From a bacterium (GTDB lineage: Bacteria > Sumerlaeota > Sumerlaeia > UBA8349), in assembly GCA_013203855.1 (NCBI GenBank), contig JABMPG010000586.1, positions 1 through 7,262 on the forward strand: a stretch of DNA of 7,262 nucleotides, read 5' to 3'. Positions 1-5,825 of the stretch are shown here, piece after piece. How positions within the stretch are numbered: the stretch's first letter is position 1; every line of letters begins with the position of its first letter. A model generated the notes under the pieces. It worked only from the letters and a program-made list of their open reading frames with translations. It was not told the origin of the DNA and made no database searches. The position numbers were made by a program, and so were the translations under genes.

Positions 1-396
1 GCCGTTCTGAAACATTAATCCGTCGATTAGACGGAAGATTTTCCGGGCTTCGTAGAGCCGGGTCTCGGCCATTTGGCCCGTTTGGGGATCGCGGTGAGCC
101 TTGCGTCCTTGGGCGAGATCGATAAAATTCTGTACCGTCTGCGGGGTCTTGTCGACGAACAAGCGGGCCGTGAACGATCCCTCGGTCGTGTCGAAGGCCG
201 CGTAGACCCCGTCGGGAAGGGCCTTCTTCTCAGGCTGGGCCGTCTGGGGTTGATCTTTCTCGGGTTTCGGTTGGGTATCCGTCATCTGGGTTTGTCCTTT
301 CGCAGTCTCGGGCTGGTCGGATTCGTGGGGGGCGTTGGAGTTGCAGGCGCCAAGAAAGAACGCAAGGATCAGCAGTCCGCCCCATGATTTCAACAT
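1..396 (-). CDS. Cyclophilin-type peptidyl-prolyl cis-trans isomerase, lipoprotein (3' end cut off by window edge)
   Basis: The first 132 residues are present, with no stop before base 1. The N-terminus is a lipoprotein signal: a short hydrophobic stretch (residues 7-16) ending in the lipobox LGAC, with Cys18 as the lipidation site. Residues 19-60 form a polar linker rich in K, P, Q, E and T, as expected for a membrane-tethered enzyme. The cyclophilin fold starts near residue 64 (YAAFDTTEGSFTARLF, then TPQTVQNFIDLA at 84-95). Residues 120-132 (IFRLIDGLMFQNG) match the family block FHRVIxGFMIQGG: the catalytic Arg (R122) and the Gln (Q130) are kept, but the usual His before the Arg is Phe. Cyclophilins isomerise Xaa-Pro bonds; anchoring suggests a role in folding exported proteins. 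The ATG at 396-394 has a G-rich ribosome-binding site (AGGGGGA) about 5 nt upstream. It lies downstream of, and co-directional with, the amidohydrolase, but 400 nt away, so it probably has its own promoter. Confidence 0.86.
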   Translation of the reverse strand, partial: MLKSWGGLLILAFFLGACNSNAPHESDQPETAKGQTQMTDTQPKPEKDQPQTAQPEKKALPDGVYAAFDTTEGSFTARLFVDKTPQTVQNFIDLAQGRKAHRDPQTGQMAETRLYEARKIFRLIDGLMFQNG

Positions 397-803
397 GATA
401 CATCCCCCTGTGTCGTGTAGGAGATTCCGGCACTGGAATACGGGCGGACAGACAGCCCCCCCCCTGAGTGTAGCGCCAGCTCCCGTGAGCCTCTGGCAGG
501 ACGGACATAATGGCACTCCCCCTCCCATATTCGCAAGGGAAAACCGGAAAGCGCGCTCGACTCAAGGGACTTGCGTAATCGAGAGAGCAGGGCTGGTGGG
601 GTGGAATGGGCTGTCAAAATGTCCCGTTGCCCCAGCCGACGCGCGGAATTGGGTGGGGAGGGGCGAGAGGAAGGAGGAACCGGGATTTTCTTGCCCCCAG
701 ATTTCCGCCGCGCCCAGACAAGCGTCGGGAGAAGGCGACAATCCCGTCCGACAATTGGACCGCTGCGCAGGGGCGGGTCTCGCCATGAGGGCGCCCCCCA
801 TGA
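397..803. other. Gap of about 400 nt with no convincing gene
   Basis: This stretch lies between the stop of the amidohydrolase and the start of the cyclophilin lipoprotein gene, both on the minus strand. Several open frames cross it on both strands, but none gives a recognisable protein, and their translations are Arg/Pro/Gly/Ser-rich as expected of GC-rich noncoding DNA. It holds a run of nine C (456-464), a 5-bp inverted repeat (ATTCC 424-428 with GGAAT 435-439), a 7-nt direct repeat CGACAAT (736-742 and 749-755), and a weak minus-strand promoter candidate. I saw no clear intrinsic terminator for the amidohydrolase. Confidence 0.6.
507..536 (-). promoter_or_regulatory. Possible sigma70-type promoter for the cyclophilin lipoprotein gene
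   Basis: Read on the minus strand, TTGCGA (536-531) and CATTAT (512-507) are separated by 18 nt. Each matches 4 of 6 consensus positions. It would give a 5' leader of about 100 nt before the ATG at 396. Such weak matches occur by chance, so this is a suggestion only. Confidence 0.22.
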
Positions 804-1673
804 TCACTGCCCTGGAACCGGTATCCGTTTTTCCACCTTTTCCGCGGAAAGACCCAGAAAGCGCAGGAGAGTTCCGCCATAGATCCGCTTCCGGGTCTCA
901 TCGGACAGTCCGATCTCATCATAGATTGCGTTATCGCGGTCCATCCAATCCCTCGCCCACTCCAGTCCATAGTTGCTGGTCGGGCTATCGAGACCGAAAA
1001 TCACGTTATGCTCCACATCGTAGCCCGTGTGGAACAGACGGATGAGCGCCTCCCGGCGATAGATCGGGGGGGTTCCGGGGGTCAGATCCACAAACATTTC
1101 CACCGACAGGTCCGGTCGTTCGGCGTGGGCGTTGAGGAACTTGCCATACACGGCGATCATCTCGTCCGTCCAAGGCCAGCCGATATGAGCCAGAGAAAAT
1201 CGCAAGCCCGCCACCTCCAGCAGTGGCTCGAAAGCGGCTGGACGATTGAACGCCGAAGAAGCCGTCCCGTCCCAGAGGATTCCGGAGTGGAAGAGGATCG
1301 GTTTCTCTGCTTCGGCGATGGCGTGAAAGACCCGGAGAGCCCGCTTGTCTCCTGCCGAAAAGTTGGAGCAAATCACCTTGAAAGCCTCAATGCCCGCTTT
1401 GGCGGCCATCGAAACCTGGGCCAGTGCCCCCACCTCCAGCGGATCGATCCAGAACGCTCCATAGAGATTATCGGCCGTGTCCCGCCAGTAAAGCAGATCC
1501 TCGAGACGCGCCTCTGCCGCATAAGACTTGGCCTGCCCCATGCTTTCCTCATAGCCACCGGGGGGCAGGGAGATCAGAAGAGCGCCGTCGATCCCGGCCT
1601 GGTTCAGACGAGCGATAAACGCCTCCCGGTTCCGGCTCAACGACGTGATGTGCACATGCCCGTCCAGAATCAT
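804..1673 (-). CDS. Amidohydrolase family 2 (PF04909-like) metal-dependent hydrolase, 289 aa
   Basis: The protein opens with the amidohydrolase signature on strand 1 of a TIM barrel, DGHVHI, with metal-ligand candidates H6 and H8. Further expected ligands follow in order: H129 in ILFHSGI, H163 in LAHIGWPW, and D229 in FGLDSP near the end of the barrel. The order HxH, His, His, Asp and the length fit the amidohydrolase-2/ACMSD-like group (COG2159), which hydrolyses or decarboxylates small cyclic acids and lactones. There is no signal peptide, so it is cytoplasmic. The start has GAGG 7 nt upstream, overlapping the stop of the preceding epimerase gene, from which it is separated by only 9 nt; the two are almost certainly one operon. 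Because the partner is a sugar isomerase-like enzyme, a sugar lactone or sugar-acid substrate is plausible, but this is inference and the sequence does not fix the substrate. Confidence 0.85.
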   Translation of the reverse strand: MILDGHVHITSLSRNREAFIARLNQAGIDGALLISLPPGGYEESMGQAKSYAAEARLEDLLYWRDTADNLYGAFWIDPLEVGALAQVSMAAKAGIEAFKVICSNFSAGDKRALRVFHAIAEAEKPILFHSGILWDGTASSAFNRPAAFEPLLEVAGLRFSLAHIGWPWTDEMIAVYGKFLNAHAERPDLSVEMFVDLTPGTPPIYRREALIRLFHTGYDVEHNVIFGLDSPTSNYGLEWARDWMDRDNAIYDEIGLSDETRKRIYGGTLLRFLGLSAEKVEKRIPVPGQ

Positions 1674-1682
1674 CCGATAGCC

Positions 1683-2465
1683 TCACAGACCATATTTCGC
1701 CGCGTACTCCCGAAGCGTCTTCAGCCCCGTGGCCACATCTTCGTCGAAGGCGCCCCAGCGACACTCGATCGAGAGGCGGCCCGTGTATTCTACCTCCCGA
1801 AGACACTCAAAGAACGCATCGAAGGAAAACGTGTCCAATCCCGGCGCGACCCGATCTTCAGGGCTGGCAATATGGGCGTGACGCAGAAGGTCTCCGTTCG
1901 CCACCAGGTCGTCGATCGAATCGTCCTCCCGGTACCAGTGATACGCGTCCACGAGCAGTTTGAAATGGGGGTGGTCCACCTCGCGCACATAGTCGGCGCA
2001 CTCCCCGACCTCGTTCAGGATGTTGCATTCCTGACGGTTCAGGGGCTCGACGACCACCATGATTCCCTCTTCGCCGGCCAAGGGCGCGATCGCTTTGCCA
2101 AACAGAACCAATTGCTTCCAGGCCTGCTTGCGGTCGAAACCCTCCGGAACTCCCCGGGCGCCTCCCGAGCCGAACACGATAGTATCCATCTGGACCTGGC
2201 GGGCTCGTTTGAAGACGGTTTTCGCGTATTGCTCCAGAGCATTCATGTTGACGACCGGTCCCGTAACCGGCATGTTTCCGGGAAGAAAGCAATTCGCCAC
2301 GGGAACCCGGAGCGGGGATCCGAGAATCTTTTTTTTCTCTTCCGCGAAAGCTTCCTCGCCCTTGACCGAAGCCAGCTGCTGCTGAACGGTCACCTCCAGA
2401 AAATCGCAGCCTTCCCGCTCCAGAATGGGGACCTGCTCAACCGCGGCACAGACGCCGAATTGCAT
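1683..2465 (-). CDS. Sugar phosphate isomerase/epimerase family protein (xylose isomerase-like TIM barrel), 260 aa
   Basis: This is an AP_endonuc_2/xylose-isomerase-like barrel (PF01261). The metal-ligand set known from D-tagatose and D-psicose 3-epimerases can be read in order: E140 (VVVEPLNR), D173 (LLVDAYHW), H198 (HAHIA) and E234 (LSIECRW). The substrate-contact residues of those enzymes also have equivalents: E146, H176 and R205. The spacings are close to those I recall for ketose 3-epimerases. It therefore likely isomerises or epimerises a ketose or related carbohydrate with a divalent metal in the cytoplasm. Hydroxypyruvate isomerase-like or inosose-type activity cannot be excluded. 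I chose the ATG at 2465 because the barrel's first strand (MQFGVCAAVE) begins there and AAAGGA lies 8 nt upstream; the frame stays open to 2747 but the extension has no family resemblance. It is the first gene of an operon with the amidohydrolase. Confidence 0.87.
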   Translation of the reverse strand: MQFGVCAAVEQVPILEREGCDFLEVTVQQQLASVKGEEAFAEEKKKILGSPLRVPVANCFLPGNMPVTGPVVNMNALEQYAKTVFKRARQVQMDTIVFGSGGARGVPEGFDRKQAWKQLVLFGKAIAPLAGEEGIMVVVEPLNRQECNILNEVGECADYVREVDHPHFKLLVDAYHWYREDDSIDDLVANGDLLRHAHIASPEDRVAPGLDTFSFDAFFECLREVEYTGRLSIECRWGAFDEDVATGLKTLREYAAKYGL

Positions 2466-2782
2466 GGGTGTTGTCCTTTCCGACTGAGGTGCGCCATTGC
2501 TCCAATCCACTTCAGCAGACTCGAAAAAGTATGGTCCCCACAGGATGAAGGCGCAAGCGAAAAGGGGAAACCCCAGCGGGCGGGAAGCGATCCACCTGTT
2601 CAGTTTCCAGGTTTCTCCCCACGGCACGCAATCCCCCTTGCCCACCCCTCCGCCAGCTACTGATTGGCGTCTCCCGGGTCTTGACTCCTGCCTCAAGAGC
2701 GTGTGCCTCCTTGCGCTCGATCGTACGTCGTGATAGGTTGGAGGCATCGGAATGCACTATCGACGCACCGAGCGAGGTTTCT
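2466..2782. promoter_or_regulatory. Divergent intergenic region between epimerase operon (minus) and DsbD-N/redoxin operon (plus)
   Basis: These 317 nt must carry the promoters of both divergent operons. For the minus strand, TTGCGC (2556-2551) and CATACT (2533-2528), 17 nt apart, form a modest candidate. For the plus strand, TTGCGC (2711-2716) with TAGGTT (2734-2739), also 17 nt apart, is weaker. Small hairpins are visible: GGGG-AAA-CCCC (2564-2574) and ACCTG/CAGGT (2594-2598 with 2608-2612). No gene is supported here, and no known riboswitch was recognised. Confidence 0.4.
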
Positions 2783-3694
2783 ATGAGAGCGTTCCACGCC
2801 TGTTTGATTCCCGCCGTTCTAACCCTCCTGGCTCTCACGATTCCCGCGGCCGGGCAGCCCGAGATTCCGGAGGGCATCGTCCGGGGCGAACTTATCTGCG
2901 ACTATCGCGCGGTCGAGCCGGGGCAACCTTTCCAACTCGGCGTTCTCTTTCAGATCATGCCGGAGTGGCACATCTACTGGCGGTATCCCGGTGATGCCGG
3001 GTTGCCTACGGAAGTCCGCCTGGAACTGCCCGAAGGGTTCGAGATCGGACCCGTCCGGTGGCCGGTCCCTGACATTTTCATGCAACCCGGCGACATCGAA
3101 GGGTACGGTTACTCCAGCGGAACCCTTCTCCTGATTCCGGTTCGCCCTCCGGTCGCCTTCGATGCGCCTTCGGTTCCCATCACAGTTCATGTTTCTTGGC
3201 TCAGTTGTCTCGAAGTGTGCGTTCCGGGACGGAAAACCCTACGGATGGAACTGCCGGTCTCAGAAAACCGCTCCCCTGCTCACACCGCCCTCTTCGACGA
3301 GTGGGTGGAACGTCTGCCTCTTCCCTACGGGACCCCTGAGACGCCCTTCGAGATCCGGGACGTGTCCGTCGAGAATTCCATGTTCCGAATCCATCTTGAA
3401 TGGAAGCAGTCCCCGCGAAAGGTCCAGTGGATCCCCGCTCCCGATCGCGATCTTCTCCTCGAACAGGTTCAGTCGATCACGGACGGACGGCAGACTCGGC
3501 TCCAGTTTCGAGTGGAGCGGGTGGATCCCGAGAAGCCTTTTCCGGATTTGATGCATTCACTGATCGTCTACGAGTCCACCCCGGGCAACATTTCAGGCGC
3601 GGAACTGCCCGTGCCGCTGAAAAGCGCCCAGGCCCCCTTTCCCCCACGGGAAGGGCTAACCCAGGCAAAAGAGAAAGAAGGAGATGGATCATGA
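2783..3694 (+). CDS. Secreted DsbD/ScsB N-terminal-domain protein without the membrane domain, 303 aa
   Basis: Residues 1-25 are a signal peptide (hydrophobic core, then AAGQ). Residues 30-160 match the N-terminal periplasmic domain of thiol:disulfide interchange protein DsbD (PF11412), in the ScsB-like form. Diagnostic blocks are WHIYWRYPGDAGLPT (62-76), a W..P dyad near 93-95, and SWLSCLEVCVPG (138-149) with the redox cysteine pair C142 and C146. A second beta-rich part (about 185-280) includes WIPAPDRDLLLEQVQ (216-230), resembling the second N-terminal subdomain of ScsB-type proteins. Normal DsbD continues into eight membrane helices and a thioredoxin domain; here the protein stops at 303 in a charged tail. 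The ATG at 2783 was chosen because it begins the signal peptide and has GAGG 5 nt upstream. Its TGA overlaps the redoxin ATG (ATGA), so the two are translationally coupled and probably partners in periplasmic thiol transfer. The electron source is not visible. Confidence 0.86.
   Translation: MRAFHACLIPAVLTLLALTIPAAGQPEIPEGIVRGELICDYRAVEPGQPFQLGVLFQIMPEWHIYWRYPGDAGLPTEVRLELPEGFEIGPVRWPVPDIFMQPGDIEGYGYSSGTLLLIPVRPPVAFDAPSVPITVHVSWLSCLEVCVPGRKTLRMELPVSENRSPAHTALFDEWVERLPLPYGTPETPFEIRDVSVENSMFRIHLEWKQSPRKVQWIPAPDRDLLLEQVQSITDGRQTRLQFRVERVDPEKPFPDLMHSLIVYESTPGNISGAELPVPLKSAQAPFPPREGLTQAKEKEGDGS
3677..3690 (+). promoter_or_regulatory. Ribosome-binding site for the redoxin gene, inside the end of the DsbD-N gene
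   Basis: The AAGAAGGAGATG stretch provides a strong AAGGAG about 7-8 nt before the ATG at 3691. It lies inside the coding end of the upstream gene and fixes the redoxin start, consistent with coupled translation through the ATGA overlap. Confidence 0.75.
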
Positions 3695-4341
3695 AGAAAG
3701 CAAACTGTCTTGCCCTGTTTCTCGTGGCCGCCCTTTGGGTGGGCGCCGCCACATACTCACAGGCGCAGAACCCAGCCCCCGAACAAGCCGACGCGGTGAC
3801 GTCGGCCGTCCTGGGACAGCCCGCCCCGGATTTCGTTTTGAAAGACCATGAGGGAAAACCGGCGCGGCTTTCCGATATGAGAGGCAAAATCGTCGTCCTC
3901 GAATGGTTCAACCCCGATTGCCCATTCGTCAAACGGCACTACAATCTTGGCACCATGAAAGCACTGGCCGACCGCTATCGCGAGAAAGGCGTGGTGTGGC
4001 TCGCCGTCAATACGACGCATTATCTGAACCAGGAATCGAACAAGAAATGGGTGAAGGAGAAGCGTCTGCCTTACCGCGTCCTTGATGACAGCGAGGGGGA
4101 GGTCGGACGGCTCTATGCCGCAAAAACTACTCCCCACATGTTCATCATCGACAAGAAGGGAACCCTGGTCTATGCGGGCGGCATCGACTCAAAACCCGTC
4201 GGTAATCCCGACGCACTACTGGCCGAGGGCACGGTCAACTATGTGGACAAAGCACTTTCCGAGTTGACCTCAGGCAAGGACGTGGCGATCCCGAAAAGCA
4301 AGCCCTACGGCTGCTCTGTGAAGTACGCCCCCAAAAAATAG
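3691..4341 (+). CDS. Exported redoxin / AhpC-TSA-like thioredoxin-fold protein, 216 aa
   Basis: Residues 1-26 form a signal peptide (MKK, hydrophobic core, SQAQ), so the protein acts outside the cytoplasm. The thioredoxin fold starts at APDFVLKDHEGK (45-56), the AhpC/TSA-redoxin hallmark. The active site is EWFNPDCPFVKRHY (71-84): a single Cys, C77, with Val where a CxxC thioredoxin would have its second Cys. The cis-proline loop is TTPHMFIID (146-154). The only other Cys of the mature protein is C208, near the C-terminus in KPYGCSVKY; it could act as a resolving cysteine. I recall this CPFVxxHY...PYGCSVKY layout from uncharacterised thioredoxin-family proteins of environmental bacteria. It may be a peroxidase or a thiol-disulfide reductase. 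The overlap with the upstream DsbD N-terminal-domain gene suggests that protein supplies or receives its electrons. It is the last gene of the operon. Confidence 0.88.
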   Translation: MKKANCLALFLVAALWVGAATYSQAQNPAPEQADAVTSAVLGQPAPDFVLKDHEGKPARLSDMRGKIVVLEWFNPDCPFVKRHYNLGTMKALADRYREKGVVWLAVNTTHYLNQESNKKWVKEKRLPYRVLDDSEGEVGRLYAAKTTPHMFIIDKKGTLVYAGGIDSKPVGNPDALLAEGTVNYVDKALSELTSGKDVAIPKSKPYGCSVKYAPKK

Positions 4342-4361
4342 GTGAGAGTTCGGGGCAAGAG

Positions 4362-4390
4362 AAAGGGGCGGCTCAAGGCTGCCCCTTTTT
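4362..4390 (+). terminator. Intrinsic terminator after the redoxin gene
   Basis: An 11-bp stem with one G-T wobble (AAAGGGGCGGC 4362-4372 with GCTGCCCCTTT 4378-4388) closes on a 5-nt loop (TCAAG) and runs into five T (4386-4390). It lies 20 nt after the redoxin stop, between convergent genes. On the other strand the T run is short, so it is at best a weak terminator for the DUF1328 gene. Confidence 0.88.
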
Positions 4391-4423
4391 GCATGTTTCC
4401 AGCCTTTCATTTCGCGGTTGAGG

Positions 4424-4597
4424 TCAGGCGACCGGTCGTTTGCCTACGAGACCCAACAGGAGGGTCACCACGAATGCCACCAGAAAGATGAAGAACAGTA
4501 TCTTCGCGATCGAGGCCGCTCCGGCAGCGATACCTCCGAAGCCGAACACGACGGCTATGATCGTGATGATGAAGAATACGAGCGCCCAATACAACAT
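4424..4597 (-). CDS. DUF1328 family (YtjA-like) small membrane protein, 57 aa
   Basis: The sequence MLYWALVFFIITIIAVVFGF followed by GGIAAGAASIAKILFFIFLV matches the DUF1328 family, including E. coli YtjA, in length and in the GFGGIA...AxIAKILFF signature. It is two hydrophobic helices (about 3-24 and 31-50) separated by a small-residue turn, ending in a short basic tail (GKRPVA). It is expected in the inner membrane; the function of the family is not established to my knowledge, though members often sit near stress genes. The ATG at 4597 starts the family's MLYW motif and has AAGGAG about 9-10 nt upstream. The frame remains open upstream to 4678, but that part is polar and unlike the family. 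It stands alone, convergent with the redoxin operon and divergent from the hydrolase gene. Confidence 0.9.
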   Translation of the reverse strand: MLYWALVFFIITIIAVVFGFGGIAAGAASIAKILFFIFLVAFVVTLLLGLVGKRPVA

Positions 4598-4884
4598 CTT
4601 GTTTTTCTCCTTTTCGTTTGCTTCATGTCTCGAAACACGATAATCGTTGAGCGGGGCCTGATCGGCCGCATCCTGCACGGCTTCTTTCCATGGAAACTGC
4701 CTTGGCCCCTCATATCCTGTCCTTTGTCTGACTTGGAACCAGAGCCCTCGATTTCAATGACCCATCGATCATGATCCTATCCATGACAGGATTCTTCTGT
4801 CCGCACAATTGCGAGAATTACGGAATCATTCAAGAGAACTATTGCGGGAAAGGGTATTTGTACGGGATTGGAAGGAGTCGGAAG
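4598..4884. other. Divergent intergenic region between the DUF1328 gene and the hydrolase leader
   Basis: About 290 nt with no supported gene; it must hold promoters in both directions, but I could not pick a convincing -35/-10 pair. A perfect 11-nt dyad, ACGATAATCGT (4637-4647), lies 40 nt upstream of the DUF1328 start, where an operator could sit. A loose inverted repeat (ATCCT 4775-4779 with AGGAT about 9 nt further on) is also present and may be chance. Confidence 0.4.
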
Positions 4885-4947
4885 ATGACATGGTGGAAAA
4901 TGATTGCCCGCCGGGGAAAGCCGGTCCAGAATACCCAGCCCGAATGA
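4885..4947 (+). CDS. Possible 20-residue leader peptide, coupled to the downstream hydrolase gene
   Basis: An ATG at 4885 has a near-perfect ribosome-binding site (AAGGAG 4872-4877, 7-nt spacer) and opens a 20-codon frame, MTWWKMIARRGKPVQNTQPE, ending in TGA (4945-4947). One base later is the ATG (4949) of the hydrolase, which lacks its own good ribosome-binding site. This layout suggests termination-reinitiation coupling. The peptide has two adjacent Trp codons early on and is basic in the middle. I know of no family for it. The alternative is that the strong site is coincidental and the hydrolase starts elsewhere. Confidence 0.4.
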   Translation: MTWWKMIARRGKPVQNTQPE

Positions 4948-4948
4948 A

Positions 4949-5740
4949 ATGACCCTCAGAAAGGGCCCCTCCTTGTCTCATTCCTCCACCCGTCTCCTTT
5001 TCCTGGGAACAAGTTCCGTCGTTCCCGAGCCTGGCCGAGACACGGCCTCCGTTCTCGTCAGGGGAAACATTCTCATCGATACGGGATGGCACTGCGTCGC
5101 CAACATCCAACGACACGGCCACGACCCGCTCGACGTGACCGCCGTCTTTCTCACACATCTCCACCAGGACCACTATCTCGGCTTGCCGCAGCTTCTGTTT
5201 TACGCTCGGATGAAGAGATCCGACCGCACCATCCTCCTCGCCGGGCCGCGGGAGAATCTCCAGGACGCGTTCGATCGGATCCGCCAGTTCCTCTATGTGG
5301 ACCGCAGCCCTGAGGTCGAGCCCAAGGTGCAGCTGATGCCCCTCTCTTCCGGGGATTCGCTGGATGTGGAGGGTTTCCACGTTGAGGCTTGTGCCGCTGC
5401 CCACAATATCCCTGCCCTTGCCTACCGCTTCACCAACCAGCGCACGGGAACCACCTTCGTCTACAGCGGTGACACCGCCCCCACCGAAACGATCACCGAT
5501 CTCGCCCGGGGGGCCGACCTCCTCGTCCACGAGGCATCGAAAGGCGACAGCGAGAATGGCTCTCCCTTCCACTCCTCCGCGCGGGACGCCGCCCGAACCG
5601 CCGACAAGGCCGGTGTCGGCCGCCTGGCCCTGACCCATATCGGTCTCACGCGCCGCGCCACTGCCCTCGCGGCCGCCCGACGCATCTTCGCTGAAACCAT
5701 CCTCCCCGAAGAGGGCGACCGAATCGAAGCCACAAGGTGA
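4949..5740 (+). CDS. Metallo-beta-lactamase-fold hydrolase, RNase Z/arylsulfatase (AtsA)-like, 263 aa
   Basis: The fold begins with RLLFLGTSSVVPEPGRDTAS, the typical first strand and loop of RNase Z-like proteins. The zinc motif is LTHLHQDHYLGLP (H70, H72, D74, H75), followed by H152 (AAHNIPALAYRF), D175 (YSGDTAPTE), H194 (LLVHEAS), H208 (FHSSARDAA) and H230 (LTHIG); this is the complete ligand set in the RNase Z order. It likely hydrolyses a phosphodiester or ester with two zinc ions. The length leaves little room for the flexible arm tRNase Z uses to hold tRNA, so a small-molecule or AtsA-like role is at least as likely as tRNA 3' processing. There is no signal peptide. The start is uncertain: ATG 4949 has no clear ribosome-binding site but follows a short coupled frame; TTG 4973 has AAAGGG 7 nt upstream; TTG 4904 would add 15 residues. 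Confidence 0.85.
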   Translation: MTLRKGPSLSHSSTRLLFLGTSSVVPEPGRDTASVLVRGNILIDTGWHCVANIQRHGHDPLDVTAVFLTHLHQDHYLGLPQLLFYARMKRSDRTILLAGPRENLQDAFDRIRQFLYVDRSPEVEPKVQLMPLSSGDSLDVEGFHVEACAAAHNIPALAYRFTNQRTGTTFVYSGDTAPTETITDLARGADLLVHEASKGDSENGSPFHSSARDAARTADKAGVGRLALTHIGLTRRATALAAARRIFAETILPEEGDRIEATR

Positions 5741-5825
5741 ATCATACTCACGTCTCAAGAATACTCGCCGCTCGAGATTTTGCAATGCATACTCCAGGAC
5801 TCAAGCCTACGAACAGGTCTTCTCT
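5741..5825. other. 85-nt spacer between hydrolase and permease genes
   Basis: No strong terminator hairpin is visible: TCTC (5754 region) could pair with GAGA before TTTT near 5780, but the loop is long and the stem only four pairs. The two genes may therefore be read through, or the permease may have its own promoter. Confidence 0.3.

Noticed and set aside
736..755. Direct repeat CGACAAT, two copies 13 nt apart
   Set aside because: Only two short copies; expected by chance in a window of this size.
562..807. 81-codon minus-strand frame whose start overlaps the amidohydrolase stop
   Set aside because: No recognisable domain, weak ribosome-binding site, and Pro/Ser/Ala-rich composition; kept only as a low-interest note on the gap.
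335..1045. 236-codon plus-strand open frame across the gap and the amidohydrolase end
   Set aside because: Its translation is Pro/Arg/Ser-rich without motifs, and both of its ends overlap well-supported minus-strand genes.
1008..2663. 551-codon plus-strand open frame antisense to the epimerase and amidohydrolase genes
   Set aside because: The minus-strand frames give clear enzyme families with catalytic residues; the antisense translation has no family resemblance and reflects GC-rich codon bias.
2466..2747. N-terminal extension of the epimerase up to 2747
   Set aside because: The barrel starts at the ATG at 2465 with a good ribosome-binding site; the extension is basic and unlike the family, and it would occupy the divergent promoter region.
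2681..2782. 34-residue N-terminal extension of the DsbD-N protein
   Set aside because: It would bury the signal peptide behind a charged, Arg-rich stretch; the internal ATG at 2783 has a ribosome-binding site and begins the signal peptide.
4598..4678. 27-residue N-terminal extension of the DUF1328 protein
   Set aside because: DUF1328 proteins begin at the MLYW motif, which has its own ATG and ribosome-binding site.
4826..5785. 319-codon minus-strand open frame antisense to the hydrolase gene
   Set aside because: The plus strand carries the complete metallo-beta-lactamase motif set, while the antisense protein is Gly/Glu/Val-rich without any motif.
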